Origin: Owenia fusiformis | Taxonomy: Eukaryota; Annelida; Polychaeta; Sabellida; Oweniidae | Direction of reading: 5' to 3' | Assembly: GCA_903813345.2 (NCBI GenBank) | Contig: CAIIXF020000012.1 | Span: forward strand, 29,772,684-29,836,683 | DNA: 64,000 nucleotides | Part shown: piece after piece, positions 35,701-46,760 of the stretch | Position numbering within the stretch: the first letter of the stretch is position 1 | Layout: each line of letters begins with the position of its first letter | The notes under the pieces: model-generated | Databases searched by the model: none | Seen by the model: only the letters and a program-made list of their open reading frames with translations | Told to the model about the DNA's origin: nothing | Program-made: the position numbers and the translations under genes

Positions 35701-38700
35701 TGAAAATGTTATGCTGACATATTTTAAGCTTTTGCCAATTTTTTTATGCCATGCCTAAATAATGGCAATAAAAAAAATAATGGCATAAAAAATATTACGT
35801 TTGATAACTCAACCAGTTGATCAGCTTGATTCAAATTTTTTCTTTGCTGATACATCTTGGGACATAGGAGCTCTGTTGAAGAAAAAATTTAAAAATGACT
35901 GCCATTTTTCATATGTTTGATATAACTCAAATACCAGTTGACAGATTTGGTTCATATTTAGGAACATAATAGGACTCTGCTCAAGAAAGAATTTTTAAGA
36001 TGGCGACTCATTCAAAATGACTCCTATTTTTCATGTAAAATATTTTTTATAACATCTTAAACACTGTACCAGTTATAGAATTTTGGTGCAAATTTGATTT
36101 ATATCATGTAATGTACAATAATCATGTACAATTTTAATTATACTGTATAATACTTTGAATTGCCCTACACTTTGCAGTGATCTCCTCAGCATTAAAGCAA
36201 GTGGGTGCAGCACTCACCTGAGACTCTGAAAATAGGCTTGCACCCACCTGAAAATCCATTTGCACCCACTTGAAAATGAGAATAATCATGAAAAATGGGC
36301 ATATTTTGACCAAATTTGGCCTGAATTGTGAAAATGAGAATTTTGCTCCCACCTGAGAAAAAATCCTGGGAGATCACTGCAATGATAAGATAAATAACTA
36401 ATGAAGTATGTATCATTGTAGGTGCACATGGGCAAAGTACATCAATCGCTGCCCTCAGTAAGAACCCAGTGTCTGTATTACACGAATATTGTCAGTCTCG
36501 GAAGAAACCATTTACAATAGAAATCGAGGACATCCCAGGCCAAAGTGGGTATGTAATTAAAAGTCAGTTAAACCTCTTTATTCAAACACATCTCTTATCT
36601 GAAAATCTGTCAATTTGAGCACGTTTTTGGTCTCGTTATCTATCGACAGTAAAAATTGGAAATTTTCTTATCTGAAAACCTGTCAATTCGAGCGCGTTTT
36701 TTGGTCTCGTTATCTATCTACAGTAAAAAACTTGAAATCTCACATGAACATGTATTTGAATTCCTATTGTTCTCTCAAACTGTAATCATATGTAAACCCT
36801 ACATCTTAAATAACCAAGTTATCTGCATTTTACCTGTACCAAAAGGTTCTCTGCAACTGTACACATAGATGGCATGCGTGTAGCTTCAGCTGCTGCACCA
36901 AATAAAAAAGATGCAAAAAGAGAGGCAGCTGATGTAGCTGTGTCTATACTTCTTGCTTATGATAAGGTAATATGATTTTGATGTATCTGTTTTTTCCTTC
37001 TAGCTTATGATATGGTAATTTAGCTTTTAAAGAAAATGTAAAAATATCTCAGCACCATCTATACCTTTAATATAAAAGGTGAAGTCCATTTACTTAAAGA
37101 TCTCAGATTTTTAAAAAACTACTGGAAGTTTTTTTTCTGATGCTACAGTTCAAAATATTTCATTAAACATGGTCTCCCATGCATTAACCAATCAATTTAT
37201 AGGATTTATATCAACTTACCCAAATATTTATATCATCTAAAGATTAACATAAATAACTCATTAAATTGGATTTCTTGGTCAAAAATGGAATTTCCTTCAA
37301 AATTTGAACTTGGTACATTGAGTTGTTACCTTGCTTATGTTAAATGGGATTTCTTGGTCAAAAATGGAATTTCCTCCAAAATTTGCTTTGAACTTTTGAG
37401 TTGTTACCTACCTTGCAGCCAGAGGAAGTGAAAGAAGAACTCGGTCACTATGACAAGATGGCTGCTCTAAGTCACAGTTGTCTGCACAAACACCTCATGG
37501 CAGTACCAGAACACTATGCTGGACGCAAAATCCTGGCTACATTCATCATAAAAAGAAGTATGTTCACTGTTTGAACACATTTGTAATCCTCTTAATATGA
37601 ACACCTCTTAATATGAACACTTTCTCATCGTCCAAATTTTCTAATCTCCATTTGGGTTCTTTGTTAAATAAACCTTGAAATGATAAATATAAGATAAATT
37701 GAATTGAATTGAAATTGAAAAAATTGAATTGAAATGTGAACACCTGCTTGTTCCAACCACATTTGGCTGGTCAAAGTGGCGTTTCAATGACCCTTCTAAT
37801 ATTACTGGATTTCCTTAAACTTAGAAGAATTGAGTTGATAATGGTTTCCTTCAATGTTCATACCTGTAGTCTAGGATCATAATGAACCTAGTTGAATGCA
37901 AATCAATTTCGAAAATGGCCGTAGGAAATGGTGAAAATATGCTTTGTTTAATTCCCTAGGTCCCCTTAAAAATAAGTTTGTACCACTCTATAACTCCCGC
38001 ATTCAGAGACCAGCCCTCTCTTGATTACACTCTTGAAATGCAAATATCAGCACAAAGTTTTTCCAACTCCACCTTGGTAACTACAGAATTTTGTTTTTCA
38101 TATAGCACCCAATGATGATGGAGAAGTTGTTGCCATGGGAACTGGTAATACCTGTATCACCGGAGACAGACTAAGCATGGATGGACGTACACTGAATGAC
38201 TGCCATGCTGAGGTGATTGCTAGAAGATCTCTTTTAAGGTAAAGCCAAATTACAATATGACTCAAACATCCATCTTGATTCTCAGTGTATTACATGTAGT
38301 TGCATACTCCAACTTCACCTTAATATATCTAGTGTAGTGTACGATTACGTAAGACAAACAGATCACTTAAGAATCAATAGCTTCTTTTAATAGACACCTC
38401 ATTAAGGACCATAAAATTGTTATTTGTAAGTGTGGTTACTTGTGAAATGAATATTTAGACAAATTTGATTGGTACCGTGGTAAAACACACAGGGAATGAA
38501 CCACCACACTGTAATGGGACAGAAAAATCAGCTATTTGTTCCAAGGGGTGTTATAACCACTTGGAATTCGAAGATGTCAAACATCTGGGTCAGTGATATT
38601 TGACAAGGTAAAGCATGCTGTTTTAGGACATCCAGGCGTGTGAGCATATATCTTGTCATCAAAGTTTCAGGAAAACCATTTATCCATTAAACTTGAAGTT

Positions 38701-41700
38701 TTCTCAGATGCAAGAGTAGGCAAGTATCAAGAAAGATTTGATTAGCTTGGGCATGCTCTAAATAAAATGGCACCCGTTATGTCTATGTGATATTTATAAC
38801 TGTATGTCTTTTTTCAGATATTTGCTCAAAGAATTGAAAATGTTCTACGAAGGGAGCATAGTGCATTCCATTTTTGAGGAGAAAGAGGGCACCACTAAAC
38901 TTGGACTAAAAGAGCATATCTCTTTTCATCTTTACATCAGTAAGGCTCCCTGTGGAGATGCTGCCCTCTTTAGTCCAAGGTAAGTTAATGGAGATATTAG
39001 GGAGATTAAGCTACAAATTTTCGGGCAAATTTTTTAAGAATTTGTTCCTACACATGTATAATTATGGTTCACTAGGGATTAGTTCTTCCCTTTGTAGTAT
39101 TTACTTACTTGTTATCAAGTGTATTACAAGAGAGTTACATGTATCAAGGTATAAATAAAATTAGGTCATTGGAAAAGACAATTGAAGGGGGGACAGTAAT
39201 CCATGAAAGTCAAAATATTACACATTCTCATATGGGTTCTCTTGAAAAATATGTTATATTCAAGGGTCATTTTTTGGCTCACATTAGAGAGATTTCTCAA
39301 CTCACTTATAGCATGTTTATTATTACTGTATAATATATAACTTATAAAGCGTTTGATTACGTCATCATTTATTGCGCAGCCATAAGTGTCCATAAGTGTG
39401 ATATTTTTATGTACAGACAGCGATTTAATAATAAACACGCTATAAGTGAGTTGCGAAATCTCTCTATTGTAAGCTGAATCACCCATTCATCCATGTGTAG
39501 TGCTCTATCCCTTATACAGGGTGTCCAAAAAAAAGCAGGACCGAAAGAAAGTTGAATAACTCAGTCAATTTTGCATATTTTGTCTTGAAATTTCAGAATT
39601 ATTTAGTTCATTCAATGTGAATTTTGTTGTGAAAGTTTGACAATAATCTGCCAATTGAGTCAAAAATTATAGCTCCTTACAAAACATGCCCTAAATGTGC
39701 ACCTCTCCTCTCTATGCACAATTTAATCCTGCGATCAAAGTTGTTGATGATCCTCCTACACACATGTCTTTCTGAATGGACAAGTTTGTTTCAAGAACAA
39801 TTGCTACTTAGGCTTACTTTCCTCCTGATGAAGTGTTACAGCATCCATTGCATTCTGAGCAATGCACTGCCTAGGTGGCAATGAGGAAACATGGAATCAT
39901 CAGTCCTTTTTTGTTCGAGGGTGACTGGGGACATGCTATCACCATGAACAAGGACCAGTTAGTTCTCACTTAGTTTTTTGGAGGTCACTAAGCACCAGAA
40001 GGGACATCTTAGGAGATAAGCAGTGGTTTCAACAAGCCAATACCACCCCAAAACTGCAAATGATATGCTGAAATGGTCTAGGCAATGATTTGGTGGTCAG
40101 CTCATCAGTTGCAGAACGCAAACCATATGGGCAGCTCATTCCCCAGATCTAAATCCCCCAAATTTTTATCTTTGGGGATTTCTCAAGCCCAATGTGTATA
40201 CAGACAGGCCCCTAACAATCTTAAGAGGGCAATAACTACCCCAATATTTACCATCCACATTGATATGTATAGGTCAGGGTCATTAACAACTTTCTTAGCA
40301 GGAATCGTTTGTGCATAGAGAGGAGAAGTGCCCACTTTGACCATGTTTTGTAAAGAACTGTAGTTTTTGACACAATGGACAGATTATCATGAAACTTTCA
40401 GAACAAAATTCACATTGAATGAACTAAATAATTTTAAAATTTCAAGGCAAAATATATAAAATTGACCGAATTATTCAACTTTCTTATGGTCCTGTTTTTT
40501 TTTGGACACCCTGTAATTCTTTTTAAGCCTTCTTGTATGTTTGTTTTGTTTTACAATATTGTTACATGTAGTTTCTCCATTTAGACAAGAAAATCCTCTT
40601 AGTGATGCTGATTTAGAACTGATGAACTCGGGTGCCCACTATCCAACATTTCAACATGATACGCAAGGGAACCTGAGAACAAAAATAGAACTAGGTAAGT
40701 ATTTGAAATTGTAAAAATGTTGTGGAGTTCACGCTCTAAATCAGTTTGTAGTTTAATTAAGTTAAATTACGCAAAATTAAAAAATGTTGTTTATGGTTAA
40801 AACATGAGTTTTCATGACTTGAAAGTTACTTTTCATAATTAAAATTTCCTGTGTTTTTATTTGGCTAAAATTTCATAGACTGGAACCCCGCATGGGCAAA
40901 GGTCCTCTGAGAACTTCTTTCTAGGCCATTCAGTTCTAAATGGCTGCTTTTCATAAAAAGTGAAGTTATATCAGATTTTGTTCAAATATTTTATAAGTTG
41001 GGGATTTTTGGGCATAGAACCTTTAGTCAAAGACATTTTCCAAATTCGATTTTTAAATCAAAATGGCTGCCATTTTGGGTAAATCTTTTTATCATATCAT
41101 TACTTTAAGCTTAAATAGTCTGGTTGGTCACATTAAAATTAATAACACCTCATAAATTTACAATCTCAAAATTCAAAATGTGGCTGCCATTTTATTTCAA
41201 AAATCCAATGTTTTTAATTTAAATACAATTTGATGGATTTGAAATAGCCAATTTCATCGTTTTTCATGAAAAAGTAGATAATTTACCAAATATTTCATGC
41301 CAAAATTGTCATTGGTGTAGATTTAGCCAAAATGAGACATTTTGAAAAATCCTAATGGACATTTTGAAGATTTCACTGCTCTTACTCATACAAAAATGGA
41401 AAATGAAAAAATACTCAAAATTTAATTTGGAGCTTAACTTCTCTGTCAATTTTCAAAAAAGCAAAATTGCATTTTTTCAGTGGAACGACTAGCGACAAGT
41501 TGAGACTAAGTTATAAAATTGGCACAATACATCTACAAAGATTTCAAAGCTAAATCAAAGAGTGTTATTATTATAAGTTGTTGTGGATTTGAAGTTTATT
41601 GTTACATTAATTTTATTCTTCTCCTGTTTTATTTTAGGTGCAGAAAATGAGGATGGTAATGTACATTTTTATTTATTTATTATTTGTGTCAACCAATATA

Positions 41701-44700
41701 AGACAATCATATTTTGGATCAGAGAAGAGCTTACCTGTAGTTTGTTAAACTACATATTTTTAAGAGAACATGCACCTGAATGTATAGAATTATGGTCCTC
41801 GAGGGATTAGTTGCCATTCATTGTATTTATTAGACATGGAAGCCCCGCCTCTAGTGACTTTTTGACTATAGGACTTTTAATGGGTCACTTTCTGGGGTCG
41901 TGACAAATCTTAGATATATAAATAAAGCCCCAGAGGCGTTTTAATGCACCTACAGTATGTATTTACTTGCCCGACAGAGTATAAAGGTATGAGGAAAGTT
42001 TGAAAGGGGGACAGTAGTCCTTGGTGGTCATGAAATTACACATTCACATAATAAGTTCTTTTAAAAATGTGTAGCTTAAAATTAGCTTCCCTGTTATCTT
42101 TAAGAAATATACTTAACATGTAATGTAATTACAATAAGCTAATTGGATCATTAGATAATTTAGAACCCATTAACCTATCTAGATTCATGTAGAATAATTC
42201 GATAAGATAAGTTTTCGCGATTTTATCACTTTTATTCTCAAAATGATAAACTTAATATTTGACCTGTACATGTATCTCATGCGTAGGTCTTGTATGATTT
42301 TGAAATATGGTTACATCTTAGAAATATATAAACTCTTATGGACTATTGAAGTAGCATTGTGAATGAATTTTTATCTTTTGAAATTTTTTTCTAAACATCA
42401 ATACTGGATTTTGGCTATCTAATACTTGAGACAATATTAAAAAAACTGTTGATCTTTCTCCTTTGAAATTAGAAATATTTTTTAAGCTATTATTATTTAC
42501 TGTCAGATTAAAAGTCCATTCATTCAAGGAGGATTGGATCCCAGAATGCAATTCTGATATTATGCCATATATGGTGTCATGATGTCATCATTGCCGTGTA
42601 CAGAATTCACAATTGAACAGTCTCCATTTGTCGATTTTTCTCACTTCAGAATTTGAATTGCGAGTTTTGGTTTCATTACCTAACAAAAAATTCAAACACA
42701 CAAGAAATGGTCACATTATTTGTTCCAGGCCCGTAGCAAGGATTTGCCAAGGGGGGGTTCAGTTTTCAAAAGTTTCCAGGGGGGATCACATTTGACAATT
42801 TTGGCCCAAATATGGCTAAAATCACTTGAGAAGTGCTCCAAATAGTGAAAAACTGCATGATTTTGAAATAATTTTTCGGCCAGGGGCGGGTTCGCCCGAA
42901 CCCTGCGACCCCCCTGGCTACGGGCCTGTAGTTCAAATCCTTTGATTACTGATTGTGAATTTATAGCCAGATAAATGTTACATGTTGACAATAATGACAC
43001 TAGCTTTGTTGGAAAATATCGGTGTTGCATTCTGGCTGTCAATCTTCCTTGCATACTAGTGACCCACTGTAGTATTTTTTATCTGATCACTTAAGCCCTT
43101 GTTATTTTCTTATTTTTACTATTGTCAAAGTGGGTAATAATAATTTTTAACAAAGCTGCTCATATGTAATGTATGTATTATAGTTGATTTATGGAAATAA
43201 AATGATGATAAAAAAATCCTCCTTGCCATTCATTATAATGTACACTTGAAGGTGAAGGTACAATCCCAGTTGATAAAAGCAGGCCTTACATTCAGACCTG
43301 GGATGGTATCATGCATGGAGAAAGGCTGCGAACCATGTCCTGTAGTGATAAACTTCTACGCTGGAATGTCTTGGGCTTACAAGGGGCCCTTCTCAGTCAT
43401 TTTGTGAGCCCTGTATATGTCAGCTCAATAAGTATAGGTAAGGCGTTTGTAATACTCCTGTTGTATATTTCCTGTTCTTTTTTATGTGACTGAAAAACAA
43501 ACCAATGAATAATAAAACAAATATTTCATTCCTTGGAGCTGTAATGCATTAGACGTTTGTACTACTAGAGTATTCCCCATATTCCTTGTTCATTTTTATG
43601 TGACTGAAAAACAAACCAAAGAATAATAAAACAAATATTTCATTGCTTGGAGCTCTAAGGTATTTGACGTTTGTACTACTACTAGAGTATTCCCCATATT
43701 CCTTGTTCATTTTTATGTGACTGAAAAACAATCCAAAGAATAATAAAACAAATATTTCATTGCTTGGAGCTGTAAGGCATTTGACATTTGTACTACTAGA
43801 GTATTCCCCATATTCCTTGTTCATTTTTAAGTAACTGAAAAACAAACCAATGAATAGTAAAACAAATATTTTATTCATTAGAGAAACTATGATATATTGG
43901 CTAGATTGATGATGTCATATGTTGTACTTTCAAAATTAGCAAAAGGTTCTCATATTTTTGCTTACACAGATTGCTACCTACAACTGATGACATCATCAAT
44001 CTAGCCAATATATCAAAGTTCCTCTGATGTATCAAAAGGGGGCAGGGTTCATCGGAAAGGTCTCTTCTTGAATGTTGCTTCATGTATTTCAGGCTCTTTA
44101 TATGATCATGGCCATCTTACACGTGCAATATGCTGCCGTCTACCTGATGAACTCACTCACCAGGTAAATATCTTTGAACAATCATAAACAGGCTTGTAAT
44201 CTGCCATGTATTTACCCAGTCATTTTAGTACTAAATGGCACTGTGGTTAAGTCATATTCATTTTTTCTGGTTTCTTCTAATCCAACCTGTAATTACCTGA
44301 CTCGCACAATTTTTTTGTGGCCTGACTCGACCACAATAATATCACACAAATACAATGTATATGGTTCTTCAAGACATTTAAATCGGGCCACTATTTAACG
44401 CATTTCAATACGCATCCCCTTTTCAGAAATTGTCCATATAGTGTAGAAGAAACTTTTGATATGTTTAAATTGAGAAAAGCAAGATCCTCTTTTTAAAAAG
44501 TGCCAGGGTGGGGCCCTAATCCATAATTTTTCAGAGAGTTGGATTGATATTTTACTATCATGGGGACTTAGCTATATGCGCTTCTTTTCAGGTACCACCA
44601 AACAGTGGTTTTTATTTGTCACATCCGCATGTAGGACGTGTCACTCATTACGATCCATCCAGGGACGTTGAAAAATCCAACACTTTAAGCATAAACTGGT

Positions 44701-45843
44701 CTCACGAAGATGACAAGGTTGAAGTCGTAGATGCAAGGATAGGGAAAAGCACACCAAGGTGAGGCCACTGTGCTCCATCAGAATAATTCATTCCTGAACA
44801 AGATCATCATATGGTTGTTCGGAGAAATGCAATTTTATTACGTTTTGGAATTCGTCAAAATATGTGTTAAAATAATTCAATATTTTACTAAATTTACCCC
44901 CTGGTAATGAAATGGTTAATGAGACAACTGAGCAACTAGTAAATCTTTGAAAGAAGGTCAGATTTAGTTGACATTCATCTTTCCAATGGTATTAATAGGA
45001 AAATGGCATGATTTATGTCATCTCAATAGATAGACATTTACAGAAGTGTTTACAGAAATATATCATTTCGGATATTTTTTCGACTATGAAATTAAACTCA
45101 AAAGGAAGTAAATTATACAGTGAAACCTGTATATCCAAACACCTCTCTTCCATGAATTATCTGAATACATTTCAACATGAACACTTGTTTTGAGTCCAAA
45201 TTTGTAATCTCCCAAAGATGTTCATGTTAAGAAAACCTTGTAATGTGAACACCTGCTAATCTGAACACTTTTGGCCACTACCGGATGCATTCAAATCAGG
45301 TGAGGTTTTACTTTGCCTCTTTCATCCTAGATTTGCCTCACCTTTTAACATTTGCCTCACCACGTTTATGATCCTGCCAAGGGGTCTCACTAGAATTTCT
45401 CACAACAGGCTAAATAAATGAAAACAACAGGCAATATTAATGGAAATCATAAATTTAACATGGAAAAGTTGAAAAGTCCCTAAAATCAACAGGCGATTTT
45501 GTGAAAACAACTGGTGAAAATCGCCTGTTGTCTTCTACTAATGAAACCCCTGCTGCCTATACACTACTCTGATATTGTTTTCTCTTTCGTATTCAGGTCC
45601 CCATTTAGGACAAGTGCATCAGGTGCTAGTAGACTCTGCAAGATGGGATTTTACCACAGGTTTAAAGAACTAGCTAAATTAGCAAAAAGATATAAACTCC
45701 TTGATGCCAAAAACTATTATGAAGCCAAAATGATGAACAAGGATTACCAGACAACAAAACGGATTTTATTTAGTGTAATAGAAAATACAGGTTATGGTAA
45801 TTGGATAAAGAAGCCCATTGAAGAAGAGCTGTTCTATAAGTGA
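29755..45843 (+). CDS. ADAR: ADAR, double-stranded RNA adenosine deaminase (ADAR1-like)
   Basis: Fourteen coding exons join in frame: 29755-29871, 30859-31312, 31851-31967, 36422-36548, 36846-36966, 37419-37557, 38106-38238, 38818-38979, 40585-40694, 41638-41655, 43252-43437, 44093-44163, 44592-44758 and 45597-45843. They total 2169 nt, or 722 residues. Two dsRNA-binding domains (about 110-180 and 241-308, each starting KNPVS) precede an adenosine deaminase domain (about 320-720). All zinc and catalytic residues are present: CHAE (His392, Glu394), PCGDA (Cys448) and SCSDK (Cys530). GEGTIPV carries the base-flipping glutamate (Glu501 with the microexon). HLTRAICCR and HPHVGRV resemble ADAR1 more than ADAR2. 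The enzyme converts adenosine to inosine in dsRNA. No Z-DNA-binding domain is visible; an unseen upstream exon could add one. An AG acceptor at 29748-29749 shows a 5' UTR exon exists. Confidence 0.93.
29860..30310 (+). repeat. Tandem array repeating the ADAR exon 1 splice donor
   Basis: Units combine the exon end '(g)gacagggataaag|gtaagtt' with 'tatacagggtgtcccaaaag'. Donor-like sites follow 'ataaag' or similar at 29872 (the one used in the model), 29918, 30009, 30057, 30101, 30168, 30214 and 30260. The exon piece 'cagctcctaaatgtct' also recurs at about 30024, 30134 and 30291. The second half of each unit looks like a mariner-type terminal repeat. Confidence 0.85.
30640..30845. repeat. Intron-end repeat before ADAR exon 2
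   Basis: Roughly matches 38635-38812 ('atcttg(c/t)catca', 'ccaggaaaa', 'aacttgaag', 'gatattta'). Both copies end within about 30 bp of an exon acceptor. Confidence 0.45.
31345..31505. mobile_element. 161-bp mariner-type MITE
   Basis: The ends CAGGGTGACACAAAAA and TTTTTTTGTGTCACCCTG are flanked by TA on both sides. It lies in ADAR intron 2 just after exon 2. Non-coding. Confidence 0.8.
32319..33461 (-). CDS. Alpha-1,3-fucosyltransferase (GT10), nested in an ADAR intron
   Basis: A single coding exon of 380 residues lies antisense within ADAR intron 3. It has the type II Golgi layout: a short cytoplasmic tail, a membrane segment at about 14-36 and a luminal domain. GT10 signatures are present: [12 protein letters not shown]-x2-YVKEL (189-207), VDIYGGCG (213-220) and the donor-binding core [19 protein letters not shown] (240-258), then VPIILGG and [16 protein letters not shown]. 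Sequons lie at about N47, N139, N158 and N351. The family transfers fucose from GDP-fucose to GlcNAc in Lewis-type or core glycans; the exact acceptor cannot be read. An acceptor (gcattttcag) sits five bases before the ATG, so a 5' UTR intron is likely and a simple retrocopy is not required. Length is normal for the family and the frame is intact. Confidence 0.93.
   Translation of the reverse strand: MMLKTIASRKVQVLKLIIGVGIIVTLAIYLFPGYFVHPNVRHVSNVNQTTILMMYHPDKFTQEQINDMFSECPDLKCEFTHDESAIEDSVAVLFHYFEPHVYSMPKRQPGQIWLYYNLESPPLMANEIATYVTNQKMFNGTINYYPSSLVWLPYGKYNGTHIWTYNVIYNMFLDTRIDFAARKNKLLFWAVSNCNPRSNRQDYVKELGKHVPVDIYGGCGTLNCPTSNDCENTLFKTYKFYLAFENNICQDYITEKLWLALAIREVVPIILGGANHEKYLPPKSYIDIRDFTSPADLANYLQKLDKDDDLYNEYFSWRYKISPVFDFQKATPKQPLEYYICQVCRLIHTQNLTSTYVDFVDINNEKKYCRNPSEYYKGLL
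33470..36100. repeat. ADAR intron 3 remainder with degenerate 'aaaatggctgcc' repeats
   Basis: From about 34150 to 36100, blocks such as 'caaaatggc(t/c)(g/a)cc', 'aactcaaataccagttgac' and 'gatttggttcaaat' recur loosely every few hundred bases. They look like an old tandem or dispersed family. A hairpin 'catgggctttcaa…ttgaaagcccatg' lies at 34073-34101. No exon was found. Confidence 0.5.
36563..36735. repeat. 76-bp tandem duplication in ADAR intron 4
   Basis: Two copies of 'cttatctgaaaa(t/c)ctgtcaatt(t/c)gagc' through 'ctatc(g/t)acagtaaaaa' lie in tandem. The preceding 'agttaaacctctttattcaaacac' part recalls pogo/Tigger-type ends. It is 110 bp before exon 5. Confidence 0.65.
38635..38812. repeat. 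Intron-end repeat before ADAR exon 8
   Basis: Partner of 30640-30845. It runs to within a few bases of the exon 8 acceptor tract. Confidence 0.45.
39286..39465. mobile_element. 180-bp MITE with ~45-bp TIRs
   Basis: 'agagagatttctcaactcac' pairs with the complement of the right end (ttgcgaaatctctct). The flanks repeat att (39283-39285 and 39466-39468), a 3-bp duplication compatible with PIF/Harbinger. It lies in ADAR intron 8. Confidence 0.7.
39527..40513. mobile_element. Mariner-like transposon relic in ADAR intron 8
   Basis: The TIRs start CAGGGTGTCCAAAAAAAAGC and extend about 150 bp with homology at the right end. TA flanks both ends. On the plus strand at about 40133 a conceptual frame reads [16 protein letters not shown], the conserved C-terminal transposase block of mariner/IS630 elements. 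The rest of the transposase is heavily decayed or lost and stops interrupt the frames, so the copy is inactive. Confidence 0.8.
41638..41655 (+). other. ADAR: 18-nt in-frame microexon of ADAR
   Basis: gtgcagaaaatgaggatg lies between a strong acceptor (tgttttattttag) and a donor (gtaatg). It is phase 1 to phase 1, encodes AENEDG and can be skipped without a frame change, giving ELGEGTIPV instead of [15 protein letters not shown]. It is likely alternatively spliced. Confidence 0.65.
42726..42928. mobile_element. CAGGCCCGTAGCC MITE in ADAR intron 10
   Basis: The ends CAGGCCCGTAGCAAGG and CCTGGCTACGGGCCTG are complementary. The body has G-rich and C-rich stretches. The same family lies at 46045-46224 and 21955-22115. 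Confidence 0.8.
43440..43880. repeat. ~115-bp tandem repeat in ADAR intron 11
   Basis: Units begin 'tgaaaaacaa' at 43491, 43605, 43722 and 43836 (114, 117 and 114 bp apart). The open frame on the minus strand here is an artefact of the repeat. Confidence 0.85.
43886..44024. mobile_element. Short foldback next to the tandem repeat
   Basis: 'gatatattggctagattgatg' pairs with 'catcaatctagccaatatatc', with about 35-bp arms and a 65-bp loop. It ends about 70 bp before ADAR exon 12. Confidence 0.7.
45119..45313. mobile_element. pogo/Tigger-type MITE in ADAR intron 13
   Basis: 'cagtgaaacctgtatatcc' pairs with 'caggtgaggttttac'. The inside repeats 'gaacacctgctaatctgaac'. The TIR start CAGT(A/G)AAACCT is that of pogo/Tigger elements. 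Related degenerate pieces are at 2010-2220, 36563 and 37570-37760. Confidence 0.6.
45373..45552. mobile_element. Short MITE just before ADAR exon 14
   Basis: 'aggggtctcactagaa' pairs with 'ttctactaatgaaacccct', with 'caacaggc' and 'gcctgttg' inside. It ends about 45 bp before the exon 14 start. Confidence 0.6.
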
Positions 45844-45988
45844 AGACTTGACACCATCAACCACTGTACTAAAAACCAGTCAAACGCACATTCAATAGAA
45901 TGGAAATAAGTCTGGATGGAAACATTTGGGCTTTGAATAGGAAGTTATATGCGTAACATATTACCAAATATTGTAATTTTAAATTTTC

Positions 45989-46760
45989 TTTAGAAAATAC
46001 AGGTTATGGTAGTTGAATAAAGAAGCCTGTCAAAGTAGAGTTGTCAGGCCCGTAGCCAGGATTTGCCAAGGGGGGTTCAGTTTTCAAAAATTTCCAGGGG
46101 GGTTCACATTTGACAATTTTGGCCCAAATATGGTTAAAATCACTTAAGAAGTGCTAAAAATGGTGAAAAACTGCATGAATTTGAAAGAACCCTGCGAACC
46201 CCCCCCCCCCTGGCTAAGGGCCTGGTTGTTCTGTAATTGAAAACTGGACCCATCAACTACTGTACTTAAAACCAGTCAAACACACACATTCAATAGAATG
46301 GAAATAAGAGTCTGTCAGTGGAAATATTTGAGCTTTGAATAGCAAAAAATATGTTGAAGTGCACTTTTATGTAACGTTATATGTGTGGAGCATACCAGAC
46401 AACAAACATATTTTTTTAGTGTAACAGAAAACACCATGTCATAATTTAGCATTCAAGTCAGCAACGCAGCCTGAAAAAATGGGCAAGGCAAATGTAAAAA
46501 GGCGAGGCCAAAGGCTAAAAGGGATATATAACTACTATCTTTTGACTTGAATTTCGTCTGAATTTTAATTAATTTAAATTTCTGTAAAATGTTGGTGAGC
46601 CAGTTGCCTCCCCTGCCTAATGCCTGTAAACCCATGCAAAAAGCAATCAAACACACATCCAAGAGAATTAAAAAAGAGAGAAAAAAGGGAGAAATTAGTG
46701 TCTCTCAGTTGAAATATTTTTGTTTACATTGGAACAACAGAAAATATGTTGTCATGTACT
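45989..46760 (+). pseudogene. Two degraded tandem copies of the ADAR last-exon end and 3' UTR
   Basis: The end of exon 14 and its 3' UTR (45770-45945) recur at 45989-46345 (split by the MITE 46045-46224) and again at 46385-46760 (split by about 170 unrelated bases). Shared blocks are 'tagaaaatacaggttatgg', 'ccagtcaaac(g/a)cacattc' and 'aatagaatggaaataag'. In the first extra copy, 'ggataaag' has become 'gaataaag', making AATAAA at 46016-46021, a possible poly(A) signal for the real transcript. Confidence 0.8.
46045..46224. mobile_element. CAGGCCCGTAGCC MITE, third copy
   Basis: CAGGCCCGTAGCCAGG and CCTGGCTAAGGGCCTG ends, flanked by gttgt on both sides. Comparison with the exon 14 original shows the uninterrupted site, supporting a 5-bp duplication. 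Confidence 0.8.

Noticed and set aside
43549-43878. Minus-strand 109-residue repeated protein
   Set aside because: Translation of the ~115-bp tandem repeat inside an ADAR intron.
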